A stretch of 64,000 bases of DNA from Iamia sp963728655 (GTDB lineage: Bacteria; Actinomycetota; Acidimicrobiia; Acidimicrobiales; Iamiaceae). The notes beneath the pieces are model-generated. The model was not told the DNA's origin and searched no databases. It worked only from the letters and a program-made list of their open reading frames with translations. The DNA is taken from contig CAVSLD010000006.1 in assembly GCA_963728655.1 (NCBI GenBank), forward strand, positions 930,001-994,000, read 5' to 3'. Position numbers and translations under genes: made by a program. Of the stretch, positions 1 through 9,888 are shown piece after piece; positions within the stretch are counted from its first letter, which is position 1, and every line of letters begins with the position of its first letter.

Positions 1-660
1 GCCTGCCGATCTTCATCGGCCTCGTCGTCCTCATCGCCCTGCTGATCCTGGGCTTCGTGTTCAAGTCGGTGCTGATCGCGGTGAAGGCGGCGCTGCTCAA
101 CCTGCTGGTGATCGGGGCCACCTACGGCGCTGACGGTCCTGGTGTTCACCGAGGGCCACGGCCTGTCGCTGTTGCGGGTGCCGGCCGAGGTGCCGATCCT
201 CTCCCTGCTGGCGCCGGTGATCTTCGCCATCCTCTTCGGCCTCTCCAACGACTACGAGGTGTACCTCGTCACCCGGACCAGGGAGGAGCTCGACGACGGC
301 GCCTCGCCCACCGAGGCGGTCGAGCTCGGCATCGGGCGGGGGGCGCACATCGTGATCGCAGCGGCGCTGATCATGACCTTCGTCTTCGCCTCCTACATGC
401 TCCAGCCCGGCACCACCACGGTGCAGTTCGGCTTCGCCATGACCATCGCCATCGTCCTCGACGCAGTGGTGGCCCGCATGCTGCTGCTGCCCGCGCTCCT
501 GCACCTCGGGGGCGGGCGGATGTGGTGGCCCGGACGGCGTCGGGCGGCGGCGGTGCCGAGCGGTCCCACCGACGGGCGTCGCGGCCCCCACACCGGCGAC
601 GACACCGGTGTGGCGGCGACCGACGCCCGACGCGAGGAGGCGGTGGTCGCCGGGGGCTGA
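1..660 (+). CDS. MMPL/RND-family membrane transporter, C-terminal part (gene cut by window edge)
   Basis: The window opens inside this gene. The visible part is several hydrophobic membrane segments with the motif FGLSNDYEVYLVTR (about 235-276), matching the conserved GLSxDYEVFL element of MmpL/RND exporters. A charged Arg/Ala-rich tail follows, ending at the TGA at 658-660. Family members are proton-driven lipid or drug exporters of the cytoplasmic membrane; the substrate cannot be told here. The frame changes near 129: NLLVIGATYG is read in one frame and LTVLVFTEG in the next, which I read as one extra base. Confidence 0.8.
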
Positions 661-678
661 CGCCGCTGGGGCCGGCAC

Positions 679-684
679 TACCGT
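679..684 (+). promoter_or_regulatory. -10 box (TACCGT) of a probable leaderless promoter
   Basis: TACCGT ends six bases before the GTG at 691, so transcription would start at or next to the start codon. No Shine-Dalgarno sequence is seen. The same arrangement recurs at other gene starts in this window. Confidence 0.5.
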
Positions 685-690
685 CGCCCC

Positions 691-1490
691 GTGACCCCAC
701 CCGGAGCCCCCACCGACGAGGAGCTCCTGGCCGTGCTGGCCGACGCCGCCGCGGCGGTGGCCGGCGCGCTGGAGGCCACGCCCGACTGGGGCACGGCCGA
801 CACCGTGCCGGGCCAGCACCTGAGCGACCTGGCCGCCGACGCCGCCGCCCTCGAGGTGCTGGGCGGCGGCCGGGCTGTCGGTCTACAGCGAGGAGAGCGG
901 GTGGACCCGGGCCCCGGGGGACCTGACGGTGGTCATCGACCCGCTCGACGGCAGCACCAACGCCGCGCGGGGCATCTCGTGGTGGGCCACCAGCCTGTGC
1001 GTGCTCGACGAGGACGGCCCCCGGGTCGCCCTGGTCGACGACCTGGTGCACGGCACCCGGGCCACCGCCGTGCGCGGCGGCGGGGCGCGGCGCGACGGCG
1101 TCGCCCTCCGGGCCAGCGGCTGCACCGCGCCTCGGCCGAGGGCATCGTCGGGCTCAACGGCCTCCCGGCCCGCCACCTGGGCTGGGGCCAGTGCCGGGCC
1201 CTGGGCGCGGCGGCCCTCGACCTGGTGGCGGTGGCGGCCGGGCACCTCGACGCCTTCCTCGACTGCAGCCCCGACGGCCTGGCCCCCTGGGACTACCTCG
1301 GCGCCGTGCTCATCTGCCAGGAGGCGGGGGCGACGGTGGCCCGCCTGGACGGCCGTCCCCTCCACGACCTCGCCGCGCCGGTGCGCCGCCCCGTCGTGGC
1401 CGGGGCGACCGCTGCGGTGGCCGACGCGCTGGCCGCGACGCTTCCGGTCGGCCGCTGGCGACCCGCTGGCCGCTCCTGGGCGACCCGTAG
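691..1490 (+). CDS. Inositol monophosphatase family protein (frameshifted)
   Basis: This is a Mg-dependent phosphatase of the inositol monophosphatase/FBPase/CysQ fold. Its motifs occur in order: YSEESG (first metal ligands, about 888), VIDPLDGSTN (metal-binding DPxDGT motif, about 938-965) and WDYLGAVLICQEAG (third metal-binding Asp, about 1290-1330). The substrate is unknown (inositol phosphate, histidinol phosphate or PAP). The GTG at 691 is chosen because a TACCGT -10 box ends six bases upstream. The frame changes near 873, 1120 and 1450, and the last segment ends at TAG 1488-1490. That TAG is also the first half of the -10 box of the next gene. A second family member lies at 34167-34994. 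Confidence 0.75.
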
Positions 1491-1493
1491 GCT
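1488..1493 (+). promoter_or_regulatory. -10 box (TAGGCT) of a probable leaderless promoter
   Basis: TAGGCT ends six bases before the ATG at 1500. Its TAG doubles as the stop codon of the preceding gene. Confidence 0.45.
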
Positions 1494-1499
1494 GCCCCG

Positions 1500-2043
1500 A
1501 TGCACCCGGGGCTGCACCGCACCCTCCTGCGGATCTTCCAGCAGCTGCCGACCCCCGCCCGCCGGCGGGTGGTGCGCACCATCTCGCCGTCCTTCACCGT
1601 CGGGGCCATGTGCTTCATCGAGCGCAGCGACGGCGCCCTGCTGCTGGTCGAGCACGTCTACCGGCGGCGCTGGGGCGTGCCCGGGGGCCTCCTCGAGCGG
1701 CGCGAGGACGCCGTCCGACGCCGCCCTCCGGGAGGTGCGCGAGGAGGTCGGCCTCGACGTGGTGCTGGTGGGGGAGCCGGCGGTGGTGGTCGACCCGATG
1801 CCCCAGCGGGTCGACGTCGTCTACCGGGCCCGCCTGGCCCCGGGCTGCGACCCCGACGACGCCGCCCCCCGGAGCCCGGAGATCGCCGGGCTCCGCTGGT
1901 TCCCCGTCCGCGACCTGCCCGAGCTCCAGCACGAGACGGCGGGGGCCTTCGTGGCCCTCGGCCGCATCGAGGGCCCGGCCGAGGAGGGCCGCGGCAGCGA
2001 CGCCCGGGCCTGGCCCCGGGACCGTCCGGTGGCCGACCGGTAG
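1500..2043 (+). CDS. NUDIX hydrolase
   Basis: This is a NUDIX pyrophosphohydrolase of about 180 residues that would cleave a nucleoside-diphosphate-linked substrate. The NUDIX box GX5EX7REVxEEVG is seen as GGLLERRED followed by PSDAALREVREEVGLD, split by a frame change near 1711 that removal of one base repairs. The upstream half starts MHPGLHRTLLRIFQQLP and the downstream half ends at TAG 2041-2043. The substrate is not predictable. A tRNA-Val gene follows 38 bases downstream. The start is supported by the -10 box at 1488-1493. Confidence 0.75.
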
Positions 2044-2081
2044 CGTCGGGCCGCAGCCGGTGCCCGGCCGGTGCGCCGCCC

Positions 2082-2158
2082 GGGGGCGTAGCTCAGTTGG
2101 CCAGAGCGTCCGGCTTACACCCGGAAGGTCGTCGGTTCGATCCCGGCCGCCCCCACCA
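2082..2158 (+). tRNA. tRNA-Val (anticodon TAC)
   Basis: A full cloverleaf can be drawn. The acceptor stem is GGGGGCG (2082-2088) with CGCCCCC (2148-2154), followed by discriminator A and an encoded CCA at 2156-2158. The D arm is GCTC/GAGC. The anticodon stem is TCCGG/CCGGA with loop CTTACAC and anticodon TAC at 2116-2118, which reads valine GUA and related codons. The T arm is GTCGG-TTCGATC-CCGGC. It is 77 nt long with no intron or mismatch in the acceptor stem. Confidence 0.95.
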
Positions 2159-2201
2159 CCCCCGTCCCCGTCGGTCCCGGGGAGTGCCCGCCGGGCCCGG
2201 C

Positions 2202-3113
2202 TCAGCGGAAGGCGGGGGCCACCTCGGCCTGCAGCCGGTCGAGCACCTCGAGGCGGCCGGGGCCGGTGCCCAGGTTCCAGTCCGGGACGATGAGCTCGTC
2301 GAGGCCGGCATCGGCGTAGGCGCCGACGGCGTCGACCAGCTGGGCCGGCGTCCCCACCAGCCGGGGCCGGGAGGACCCCTCGGCCCGCAGTCGGTCGGCC
2401 TCGACGGGGTCGTCGACCAGGTGCACCATCGCCTGGGTGGAGCGGCGGATGGTGGCCGGGTCGCGGCCCAGGTCCTCGCAGTGGCGCTCCAGCACGGCGG
2501 TGCGCTGGCGGAGCTGGTCGACCGTCGCCCACGAGTTCCACTCGTCGGCGCAGCGGGCTGCGATGCGCAGACCCCTCCTCTCGCCCTTGGCCCCGACCAG
2601 GAGGGGCAGGCGCCCCTCCGGCGGGGTGGGTCGGCAGGGGGCGTCGGTGAGGGTCACGTGGGCGCCGTCGACGGTGGTGCGGTCCTCGGTGAGCAGGGCA
2701 CGGATGGCCAGGCAGCCCTCCTCGAAGCGGTCCATGCGCTCCCGCACCGGCGGCAGGTCGATGCCGTAGGCGGCGTGCTCGTTGGCCTGCCAGCCCGCCC
2801 CCAGGCCGAGCACGAACCGCCCCCCGCTCACGTCGTCGAGGGTGACCGCGCTCTTGGCCACCACCGCCGGGTGGCGGTAGGTGCCGCCCAGGACCAGCGG
2901 CCCCAGGCGGATCCGCTCGGTGCGTGCGGCCAGGGCGGCCAGCACGGTGAGCGCCTCCAGCACCGGCGTGTCGTCGGGACGGCCGTCGGCCCGGTCCCCC
3001 ATGAAGTGGTCCATGACCCAGGCCCCGTCCCACCCGGTGCGCTCGCAGTGGGTGACGACGGCGGCCAGGTCGTCGAAGCCGTGGACCGACGCGGGCCAGA
3101 CCGAGAAGCGCAC
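2202..3113 (-). CDS. LLM-class F420-dependent oxidoreductase
   Basis: This is an intact 303-residue TIM-barrel protein of the luciferase-like monooxygenase superfamily, F420-dependent branch. It begins VRFSVWPASVHGFDD and carries GWDGAWVMDHF near residue 30, the typical glycine-rich segment GGRFVLGLGAGWQANEH near residue 105, and a C-terminal LVGTPAQLVDAV helix. Such enzymes use reduced F420 to reduce unknown small molecules. The GTG at 3113 is chosen because it follows the deoD stop by four bases, so the two form an operon with deoD first. There is no frameshift in this gene, unlike most of the window. Confidence 0.85.
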   Translation of the reverse strand: MRFSVWPASVHGFDDLAAVVTHCERTGWDGAWVMDHFMGDRADGRPDDTPVLEALTVLAALAARTERIRLGPLVLGGTYRHPAVVAKSAVTLDDVSGGRFVLGLGAGWQANEHAAYGIDLPPVRERMDRFEEGCLAIRALLTEDRTTVDGAHVTLTDAPCRPTPPEGRLPLLVGAKGERRGLRIAARCADEWNSWATVDQLRQRTAVLERHCEDLGRDPATIRRSTQAMVHLVDDPVEADRLRAEGSSRPRLVGTPAQLVDAVGAYADAGLDELIVPDWNLGTGPGRLEVLDRLQAEVAPAFR

Positions 3114-3117
3114 GGGC

Positions 3118-3828
3118 TCAGGCGGCGGCCGCGGCGGCCAGGGCCACGCGCACCATGTCGTCGAAGGAGTGCTGGCGGTCCTCGGCCGAGAGGTGGGCGT
3201 CGTCGAGGAGGTGGTCCGACACCGTGAGCAGGGTGAGGGCGCGGGCCCCGTGCTCGGCGGCCACGCCGTAGAGGCCGGCCGCCTCCATCTCGACCGCCAG
3301 CGCGCCCATGCCCGCCGCCAGGTCGTTGATGGCGGGGTCGGGGGCGTAGAAGAGGTCCGAGGTGAACACGGTGCCGACCCGCACGGCCACCCCCAGGGCA
3401 TCGGCGCCGTCGACCGCGGCGCGGGCCAGGTCGAAGTCGGCCACCGCGGCCAGGTCGTGGCCGCCGAAGCGGGTGCGGTTGACCCCGGAGTCGGTGGAGG
3501 CGCCGAGGGCCACCACCACGCTGCGCAGGGCCAGGTCGGTCTGCAGCGATCCGCACGAGCCGATCCGGATCAGGGTGCCGACGCCGTACTCGCGCACCAG
3601 CTCGGTGGCGTAGATCGACACCGACGGCACACCCATGCCGTGGGCCATGACCGACACCGGTCGTCCCTCGTGGGTGCCGGTGAAGCCCTCCATGCTGCGG
3701 ACGTCGGTGACCAGGCGGGCGTCGGTGAGGAACGTCTCGGCGATGTGGCGGGCCCGACGGGGGTCGCCGGGCATGAGGCAGACCGGGGCGAAGTCATCCG
3801 GGGCGGCCGAGATGTGGGGGGTGGGCAC
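3118..3828 (-). CDS. deoD: Purine-nucleoside phosphorylase, DeoD type
   Basis: DeoD reversibly phosphorolyses purine (deoxy)nucleosides to the base and (deoxy)ribose-1-phosphate in nucleoside salvage. The 236-residue length is typical. Recognisable DeoD blocks are TPHISA, the phosphate-binding LMPGDPRRARHIAETFL, GFTGTHEGRPVSVMAHGMG, RIGSCGSLQTD, VEMEAAGLYGVAAEHGA and VSDHL. The phosphate-binding Arg (GDPRRA), the EMEA sugar site and the catalytic Asp of SDH are all present. The GTG at 3828 has a GGAGG-type ribosome site a few bases upstream. The gene is intact and is followed four bases later by the F420-type oxidoreductase. Confidence 0.95.
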   Translation of the reverse strand: MPTPHISAAPDDFAPVCLMPGDPRRARHIAETFLTDARLVTDVRSMEGFTGTHEGRPVSVMAHGMGVPSVSIYATELVREYGVGTLIRIGSCGSLQTDLALRSVVVALGASTDSGVNRTRFGGHDLAAVADFDLARAAVDGADALGVAVRVGTVFTSDLFYAPDPAINDLAAGMGALAVEMEAAGLYGVAAEHGARALTLLTVSDHLLDDAHLSAEDRQHSFDDMVRVALAAAAAA

Positions 3829-3886
3829 GGGGCCTCCGGGGACGGCGGTGGGCCCGCTCGACGGTAGCGGGGCCGGACGCCGCCCC

Positions 3887-4102
3887 TCAGCCCTCGGCCG
3901 CCCGCACCGGGATGTGGCGCAGCCCCGGCACCAGGCCGGCGTCGCCGAGGGCGCGCAGGGCCGCCATCTCGGCCACGTCGACCACCACCGCGTCGTCGGG
4001 CTCGCGGGAGCAGAGGAAGGTGACCACGCAGTCGTCGCACGCGTCGGTGTGCTGCATGGCGCACTCGGTGCAGTCGAGGCGCAGGGGCGGGGTGGGGGGC
4101 AC
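3887..4102 (-). CDS. Small Cys-rich conserved hypothetical protein
   Basis: This is a 71-residue protein starting GTG with VPPTPPLRLDCTECAMQH. It holds two CxxC pairs (CTEC and CDDC) plus a further Cys within the first 35 residues, suggesting a small zinc or iron-sulfur site. The C-terminal half is acidic and helical (VDVAEMAALRALGDAGL). I do not recognise a named family. It lies alone between deoD and the divergent queG gene. The start is the only GTG or ATG that keeps the Cys motifs near the N terminus. Confidence 0.6.
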   Translation of the reverse strand: MPPTPPLRLDCTECAMQHTDACDDCVVTFLCSREPDDAVVVDVAEMAALRALGDAGLVPGLRHIPVRAAEG

Positions 4103-4195
4103 GGCGGGACCTCCGGGTCGGGCCTGGGGGAGCGGGTCGGGGTCCATCCTGACGAGGGGGTGTGACAGCGGGGCCGGCCCGGCCACCATGGACGG

Positions 4196-5386
4196 GTGAC
4201 CGCCGCCGCCACCCCGGGGATCGAGGCCGCGCTGGGGGCCCGCGTCCTGGCCGCGGGCCGGGCCGCCGGCCTCGACGCCGCCGGCCTGGCCACCGTGGCC
4301 CCCTTCGCCCAGGCCCGGGAGGCGCTGGAGGACCGGCGACGGGCCGGCCAGCACGGCGGGATGGCCTTCACCTTCCGCAACCCGGCTCGCTCCACGGACC
4401 CCCGGGCCCTGCTGCCGTCGGCCCGCGCCCTGCTGGCCGGGGCCCTGCTCCACGGCGGCGAGCCGGCCGCGCCGCCGGGGCCCGGGCCCCACGGCCGGGT
4501 CGCCCGCTACGCCCGCCAGGACCACTACGAGCGGCTGCGCCGGGCCCTCGACGCCGCCGGCGAGGTGCTGCGGTCCGAGGGGTGGCGGGCGGTCGTGGTC
4601 GTCGACGAGAACCACCTCGTCGACCGGGCCGTCGCCCACCGGGCCGGGTTGGGCTGGTACGGGCGCAACAGCCTGCTCCTCCTGCCGGAGGTGGGCAGCT
4701 GGTCCGTCCTCGGCGCCGTGGTCACCGACGCGCCGCTGGTGGCCGCGGACCCCGAGCCGGTGCCCGACGGCTGCGGCACCTGCACCCGCTGTGTGGACGG
4801 GCTGCCCCACCGGGGCCATCGTGGGGCCGGGCGTGGTCGACGCCCGCCGCTGCCTGGCGTGGCTGGTGCAGGCCCCGGGCGCGGTGCCGCGCGACCTGCG
4901 GGAGGCCATGGGCGACCGCATCTACGGCTGCGACGACTGCCAGGAGGTCTGCCCGCCCAACCGGGTGCGGCTCCGGCGCCGGAGCCGTGCCGAGGGGGAC
5001 GGCGCACCGCTCGTCGACCGCGACCCGGCGGCGTGGGTCGACCTCCTGGGGCTGCTGGAGGCCGACGACGAGGCCCTCCTCGCCCGCCACGGGCGGTGGT
5101 ACGTCGCCGACCGCGACCCTCGTCACCTGCGCCGCAACGCCCTGGTGGCGCTGGGCAACGTGGCCGACCCGGCCGACGCCCGCGTGGCCGCCGCCCTGGC
5201 CCGGGTGCTCGGGCAGCGGCGACGACCTCCTCGTGGCCCACGCGGCCTGGGCCGCCCGCCGCCTCGGACGCGAGGATCTGCTGGCCGCACGTCGTCGACC
5301 CGGGCCCCGAGGCGCGTGCCGAGCTGGCGGCCCCCGCCCCGACCCCCCGGCGGCCGCCCGTCCCCAAGGAGCACCCCGCCCGGTGA
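4196..5386 (+). CDS. queG: Epoxyqueuosine reductase QueG (frameshifted)
   Basis: QueG is the cobalamin- and [4Fe-4S]-dependent enzyme that reduces epoxyqueuosine to queuosine at tRNA position 34. Seen here are the N-terminal reductive-dehalogenase-like fold (GGMAFTFRNPARSTDPRALL), VVVDENHLVDRAVAHRAGLGW with GRNSLLL, and the two ferredoxin clusters CGTCTRCVDG-CPTGAIVGPG and GCDDCQEVCP. A HEAT-like tail follows. The frame moves by one base at about 4800, 5212 and 5290. The GTG at 4196 has a CACCAT -10-like box ending six bases upstream. The stop TGA (5384-5386) overlaps the GTG of the glycosyltransferase. QueG uses B12, for which an uptake locus is predicted at 47-54 kb. Confidence 0.9.
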   Translation: MTAAATPGIEAALGARVLAAGRAAGLDAAGLATVAPFAQAREALEDRRRAGQHGGMAFTFRNPARSTDPRALLPSARALLAGALLHGGEPAAPPGPGPHGRVARYARQDHYERLRRALDAAGEVLRSEGWRAVVVVDENHLVDRAVAHRAGLGWYGRNSLLLLPEVGSWSVLGAVVTDAPLVAADPEPVPDGCGTCTRCVDGLPHRGHRGAGRGRRPPLPGVAGAGPGRGAARPAGGHGRPHLRLRRLPGGLPAQPGAAPAPEPCRGGRRTARRPRPGGVGRPPGAAGGRRRGPPRPPRAVVRRRPRPSSPAPQRPGGAGQRGRPGRRPRGRRPGPGARAAATTSSWPTRPGPPAASDARICWPHVVDPGPEARAELAAPAPTPRRPPVPKEHPAR

Positions 5387-6507
5387 GGCACCTCCTCGTC
5401 ACCAACGACTACCCGCCCAAGACGGGCGGCATCCAGCAGTACCTCTGGGAGCTGTGGCGCCGGCTGCCGTCGGACGACGTCACCGTGCTCACCGCGTCGC
5501 ACCCCGACGCCCCGGCGTGGGACGCGGCCCAGGGCCACCGCATCGTGCGGGTGCCGGAGCGGGTGCTGCTGCCCACCCGCTCGCTGGTCCGGCGCATCGA
5601 CGCGCTGGCCGACGAGGTCGGCGCCGAGCCTGGTCCTGCTCGACCCCGCCCTGCCCCTCGGCCACCTCGGACCCGGACCTGGCCCGCCCCTACGGCGTGG
5701 TCCTCCACGGTGCCGAGGTCACCGTGCCGGGGCGCCTGCCCGGCACGCGCGGCCGCCTGGCCCGGGTGCTGGTGGGCGCCCGGCTGGTGGTCGCGGCGGG
5801 GGGCTACCCGGCCGACGAGGCCGAGCGGGCGGCCCGCCGGGGACTGCCCGTCGTGGTGGTGCCCCCCGGGCGTCGACACCGACCGCTTCACGCCCCCGGC
5901 CGGACGCGGCGCGCACCGCGACCCGGGCCCGCCACGGCATCGGCCCCGACGACGAGCTGGTCGTGTCGATCAGTCGGCTCGTGCCCCGCAAGGGCATGGA
6001 CACCCTCGTCGACGCGGCCGCCCTCCTGGCGCCCGACGCGGCCCCGCCTGCGGGTGCTCATCGGAGGCGGGGGGCGCGACGAGGGGCGCCTGGCGCGACG
6101 CATCCGTCGCACCGGTGCGCCGGCACGGCTGCTGGGCCGCTTCGAGGAGGCCGAGAAGCCCGACCTCTACGGCGCGGCCGACGTCTTCGCCATGCTGTGC
6201 CGCGACCGGTGGGCGGGCCTGGAGCAGGAGGGCTTCGGCATCGTGTTCCTCGAGGCCGCGGCCTGCGGCGTGCCCCAGGTGGCCGGGGCCAGCGGGGGCG
6301 CGGCGGAGGCGGTGGCCGACGGCGTGACCGGCACCGTGGTCGAGCGACCCCACCGACGCCCGCGCCGTGGCCGCCGCCCTCGCCGCCTACCTGGACGACC
6401 CCGAGGGCCGGGTCGAGACCGGCCGGGCGGCACGACGACGGGCGGTCGAGGACTTCTCCTACGAGGGCCTGGCGTCCCGGCTGGCCGAGGCCCTGGCGAC
6501 CTGCTGA
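5383..6507 (+). CDS. Glycosyltransferase family 4 (PimB-like), heavily frameshifted
   Basis: This is a GT-B fold glycosyltransferase transferring a sugar from a nucleotide-sugar donor, related to actinobacterial phosphatidylinositol mannosyltransferases and WsaF/PimB types. Visible blocks are VTNDYPPKTGGIQQYLWEL (N-terminal acceptor domain), VVLHGAEVTVPG, VVVPPGVDTDRF, LVVSISRLVPRKGMDTL (start of the donor domain), LLGRFEEAEKPDLYGAADVF and the donor-site EGFGIVFLEAAACGVPQVAG with the EX7E motif. Six single-base frame changes (near 5630, 5670, 5870, 5902, 6040, 6345) split 1.1 kb, one of the densest examples in the window. The GTG start overlaps the queG stop. It ends at TGA 6505-6507. Confidence 0.85.
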
Positions 6508-6550
6508 CCGCACCTGGCGCGGCCATCCCTCACGATCCGTGCCTGCTGCC

Positions 6551-6578
6551 TTGACTTGACCGCGCAGCGTGGTACCTT
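6551..6578 (+). promoter_or_regulatory. Sigma-70-type promoter upstream of the secreted PKD protein
   Basis: TTGACT (6551-6556) and TACCTT (6573-6578) are separated by 16 bases. The segment is clearly less GC-rich than its surroundings. It lies about 80 bases upstream of the ATG at 6661, leaving a leader with a GGGAG ribosome site just before the start. Confidence 0.6.
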
Positions 6579-6660
6579 CTTGCAGGTCCACCACGCTCAG
6601 TCACGACGCGCGGTGCTCAGGACACGGACCGTGCGGAGCACGGAGGAGAGGTACGGGGAG

Positions 6661-9600
6661 ATGGGGGCAGAGCCCACGACGGCCGGGAGCCGGCGGCGCC
6701 ACCGCTGGCACGGCACCCTCACCCTGCGTCGCGCCGTCATGGCCGCGGTGCTCCTGCTCGCCGGCGGCGTCGCCCTGGCCGGCGTGCAGCCGGCCACGGT
6801 GGCCTCGGCCGCGGCGCCGGCCCACGCCACCCTGGTGAACGACATCCCCACGACCACCACGCCCCACGTCACCGACGGCGAGGTCAAGTCGGTGGCCGTG
6901 GTCGGCAACGTCGTCGTCATCGGCGGCGACTTCACCCAGACTCACCGACCCGGACGGCACCGGGTGGACCGCTAGTACCTCCTGGCCTTCGACCGGGCCA
7001 CCGGCAAGATCCTCCGCGACTGGGCCCCCCAGCTCGACAACGAGGTCTTCAGCCGTCGTCGCCGCGCCCGACGGCCAGTCGGTCTACGTCGGCGGCCGGT
7101 TCAACCCGTCGACGGCGTCACCACCCTCAAGGTCGCCCGCTGGCCATCTCCGACGGGCGGGTCATGCCCTTCCGGGCCGAGGTCAACGCCGTCGTCACCA
7201 CCCTGGCCATCTCCGGCAACCGCCTCTACGTGGGCGGCGTGTTCCAGCAGGTCCAGGGCCGCCAGCCGCCGCTTCGCCGCCCTCGACCTCCAGACCGGCA
7301 ACATCGACGACGACGTCGCCGTCGACTTCCAGGGCGTCCACCGGACCGGCGGCGACGGCAAGATCTGGCGCATCGAGCCCTCGCCCGACGGCCAGCACCT
7401 CGTCGTGGTGGGCAGCTTCGCCACCGTCGGGGGCCAGCCCCGCAACCAGATCGTGAAGCTCGACACCAACGGCGGTGGCGTCATGACCGTCAACCCGTGG
7501 TCGACCACCGCCTTCTCCGGCTACTGCGCCTGCGTTCCAGGACTACGTCCGTGACGTCTCCTACAGCCCCGACGGCAGCTACTTCGTCGTCGCCACCACC
7601 GGCGCCAAGGGCACGGGCCTCAACGGCACCTGCGACTCGGTGAGCCGCTGGGCCGACGACCAGACGCCGAACGCCCAGCACCAGTGGATCGACTACTCCG
7701 GCGGCGACAGCTACTACTCCGTCGAGGTCACCGGCGCTGCGGTCTACGTCGGCGGCCACTTCCGCTGGTCCAACAACCCCTACGGCACCGACTCGCTCGG
7801 CCCGGGCGGCGTGGAGACCACCGGCATCGCCGTCCCTCGACCCGGCCAACGGCCTGCCCCTCTCGTGGAACCCGGGCCGCGACCGCGGCCGGGCCGTGTG
7901 GCAGCTGGTCGCCACGCCCGACGGGCTCTACGTCGCCAGCGACACCGACCGCATCGCCAACTACCGGTACCACGGCCGCATCGCCTTCTTCCCGCTGGCC
8001 GGTGGCCGTCCCGTGCCCCAGCCGGCCCGGCCAGACCCTGCCCCTCGCCCTCGACCAGTACGTGCCCGGCCTCCGGCGGCCAGCCGTGCCCGGGTGGTGT
8101 CCCGGGGCTACGACGGCAGCACCATCGGCAGCCCGGCCACCGCGGTCGGCCGACGCCTCGGCCCTCGCCGGCACGCGGCGCGCCTTCTTCGCCAACGGCA
8201 TGCTCTACACCGGCCAGTCCGACGGCACCCTGCTGGCCCGCTCGTTCGACGGCACCACCCTCGGGGCACCGGTCACCGTCGACCTCCAGCGGCATGACCG
8301 CCTTCGCCTCCGACCTGTCCAACATGACCAGCGCGGTCTACGACGGCGGCCGGCTCTACTACACGGTCAGCGGCAGCAACACGCTCTACATGCGGTACTT
8401 CAGCACCGAGAACCGGGTCGTGGGGGCCGAGCGCTTCGACGTCGCCACCTCCAGCGGCGGCCTGACCTACAGCCAGGTCGGCGGCATGGTCCTGGCCGGG
8501 CAGCGACGTGTACTACGTCGACCGCCAGGCCGGCACCCTCGTCCGGGCCCCGTGGCGAGCCACCGGCGGCATCGACCCCGGCACCCGCACCACGGTCGGC
8601 GCCGCCGGCGCCGGCGGCCTGAGCTGGACCAGCACCGTGCTGTGGGCCCGCCAGGGCCAGGTGCCCGAACCAGGCGCCCACCGCCTCGGCTTCACCTTCC
8701 AGTGCACCGGGGTCGACTGCTCCTTCGACGCCTCGGCTCGACCGACGCCGACGGCACCATCACCAACGTGACCTGGGACTTCGGTGACGGCCAGACCGGC
8801 CTCGGGCCCGACCGCCACGCACCGCTACCGGCGCCGGCGGCACCTACACCGCGGTGGCCACCGTGACCGACGACAAGGGCGCCACCGCGCTGGCCACCTC
8901 CTCGGTCACCGTCGCCCCCCTGGCCCCACAGGCCAGCTTCACGTCACCTGTGCGCCGACAACGTCTGCTCGGCCGACGGCACTCGGCGTCGTCGGACCCC
9001 GACGGCACCATCGCCTCCTACGCCTGGGACTTCGGTGACGGCCAGACCGCCTCGGGCACGAACGCCGCGGCTCACCTACCAGGCCGACGGGCACCTACAC
9101 CGTGACCCTCACCGTCACCGACGGCCAGGGCCTGACCGGCAGCACCACCCGCACGGTCGACGGTCACCGTCCCGGCCGGGCGGGGCTTCGTCGGCCTGGA
9201 CGCCGCCACCAGCCAGTCCACCTCGCTCCGGCCGACGCGGTGACCGTGCCGGCCGACGTGCGGGCGGGGGACCAGCTGCTGCTGTTCGCCTCCTCCAACG
9301 CCAAGGGCACCGACGGCCTCGACGCCCCGGCGGGCTGGACCCGGGTCCTCGACGGCACCACGTCGAACAGCCGCTCCGCCCTGTTCGCCCGCACCGCGAC
9401 GGCCGCTGACGCCGGGACGCACGGTCGAGGTCACCACCTCGGTCTACGCCCGCACCGACGTGGTCCTGGCCGCCTACCGGGGCGTGGCCCTCACCATCGG
9501 CGACCAGAGGCCGCGGCCCAGGGCTACACCACGCCCTCCCGACCGGCCACGGCCGGGTCCTGGGTCGTCTCCTTCTGGGCCGACAAGACGGCGACCACCA

Positions 9601-9790
9601 CCGGCTGGGTGCCGCCCGCCGGGCGTGACCGTGCGCCACTCCTTCGCCGGCACCGGTGCCGGCCACGTCTCGGAGGCTGCTGGCCGACAACGTCGCCACC
9701 GCCGACGGGGCGACCCCGCAGCTGACCGCCGGGGTCGCCCAGCCGTCGGCCCAGGCCATCGCCACCACGGTGGTCCTCCGCCCCGTCTGA
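6661..9790 (+). CDS. Large secreted beta-propeller/PKD-domain protein (heavily frameshifted)
   Basis: This is a predicted extracellular protein of about 1040 residues. It has a signal peptide of twin-arginine-rich charge then hydrophobic core (RRAVMAAVLLLAGGVALA) ending around AAPAHA. A propeller-like region with repeated SVYVGGRF, RLYVGGVF and AVYVGGHF strands follows (about 6860-8000), and then a second blade-rich stretch (RRAFFANGMLYTGQSDG, DVYYVDRQAGTLVRAPW). Two PKD domains come next, each with WDFGDGQT and a closing TVTVAP-like strand (about 8740-9170), then a C-terminal jelly-roll-like domain ending VVLRPV at TGA 9788-9790. It probably serves adhesion or matrix functions. More than a dozen frame changes break the gene, including an apparent in-frame TAG near 6973. 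Confidence 0.75.
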
Positions 9791-9888
9791 CCCGACCCGC
9801 CTCGGCGGCCGCCCGGTGGGAGGCGGTCGCCGAGGCGGTCCCGGGCCGGACTCGACGGACCTGGCGCTCGCGGGCAGGATCGGGCGTC

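Noticed and set aside
2159..2200. Rho-independent terminator after the tRNA
   Set aside because: The GC-rich segment can form weak hairpins but has no T-run.
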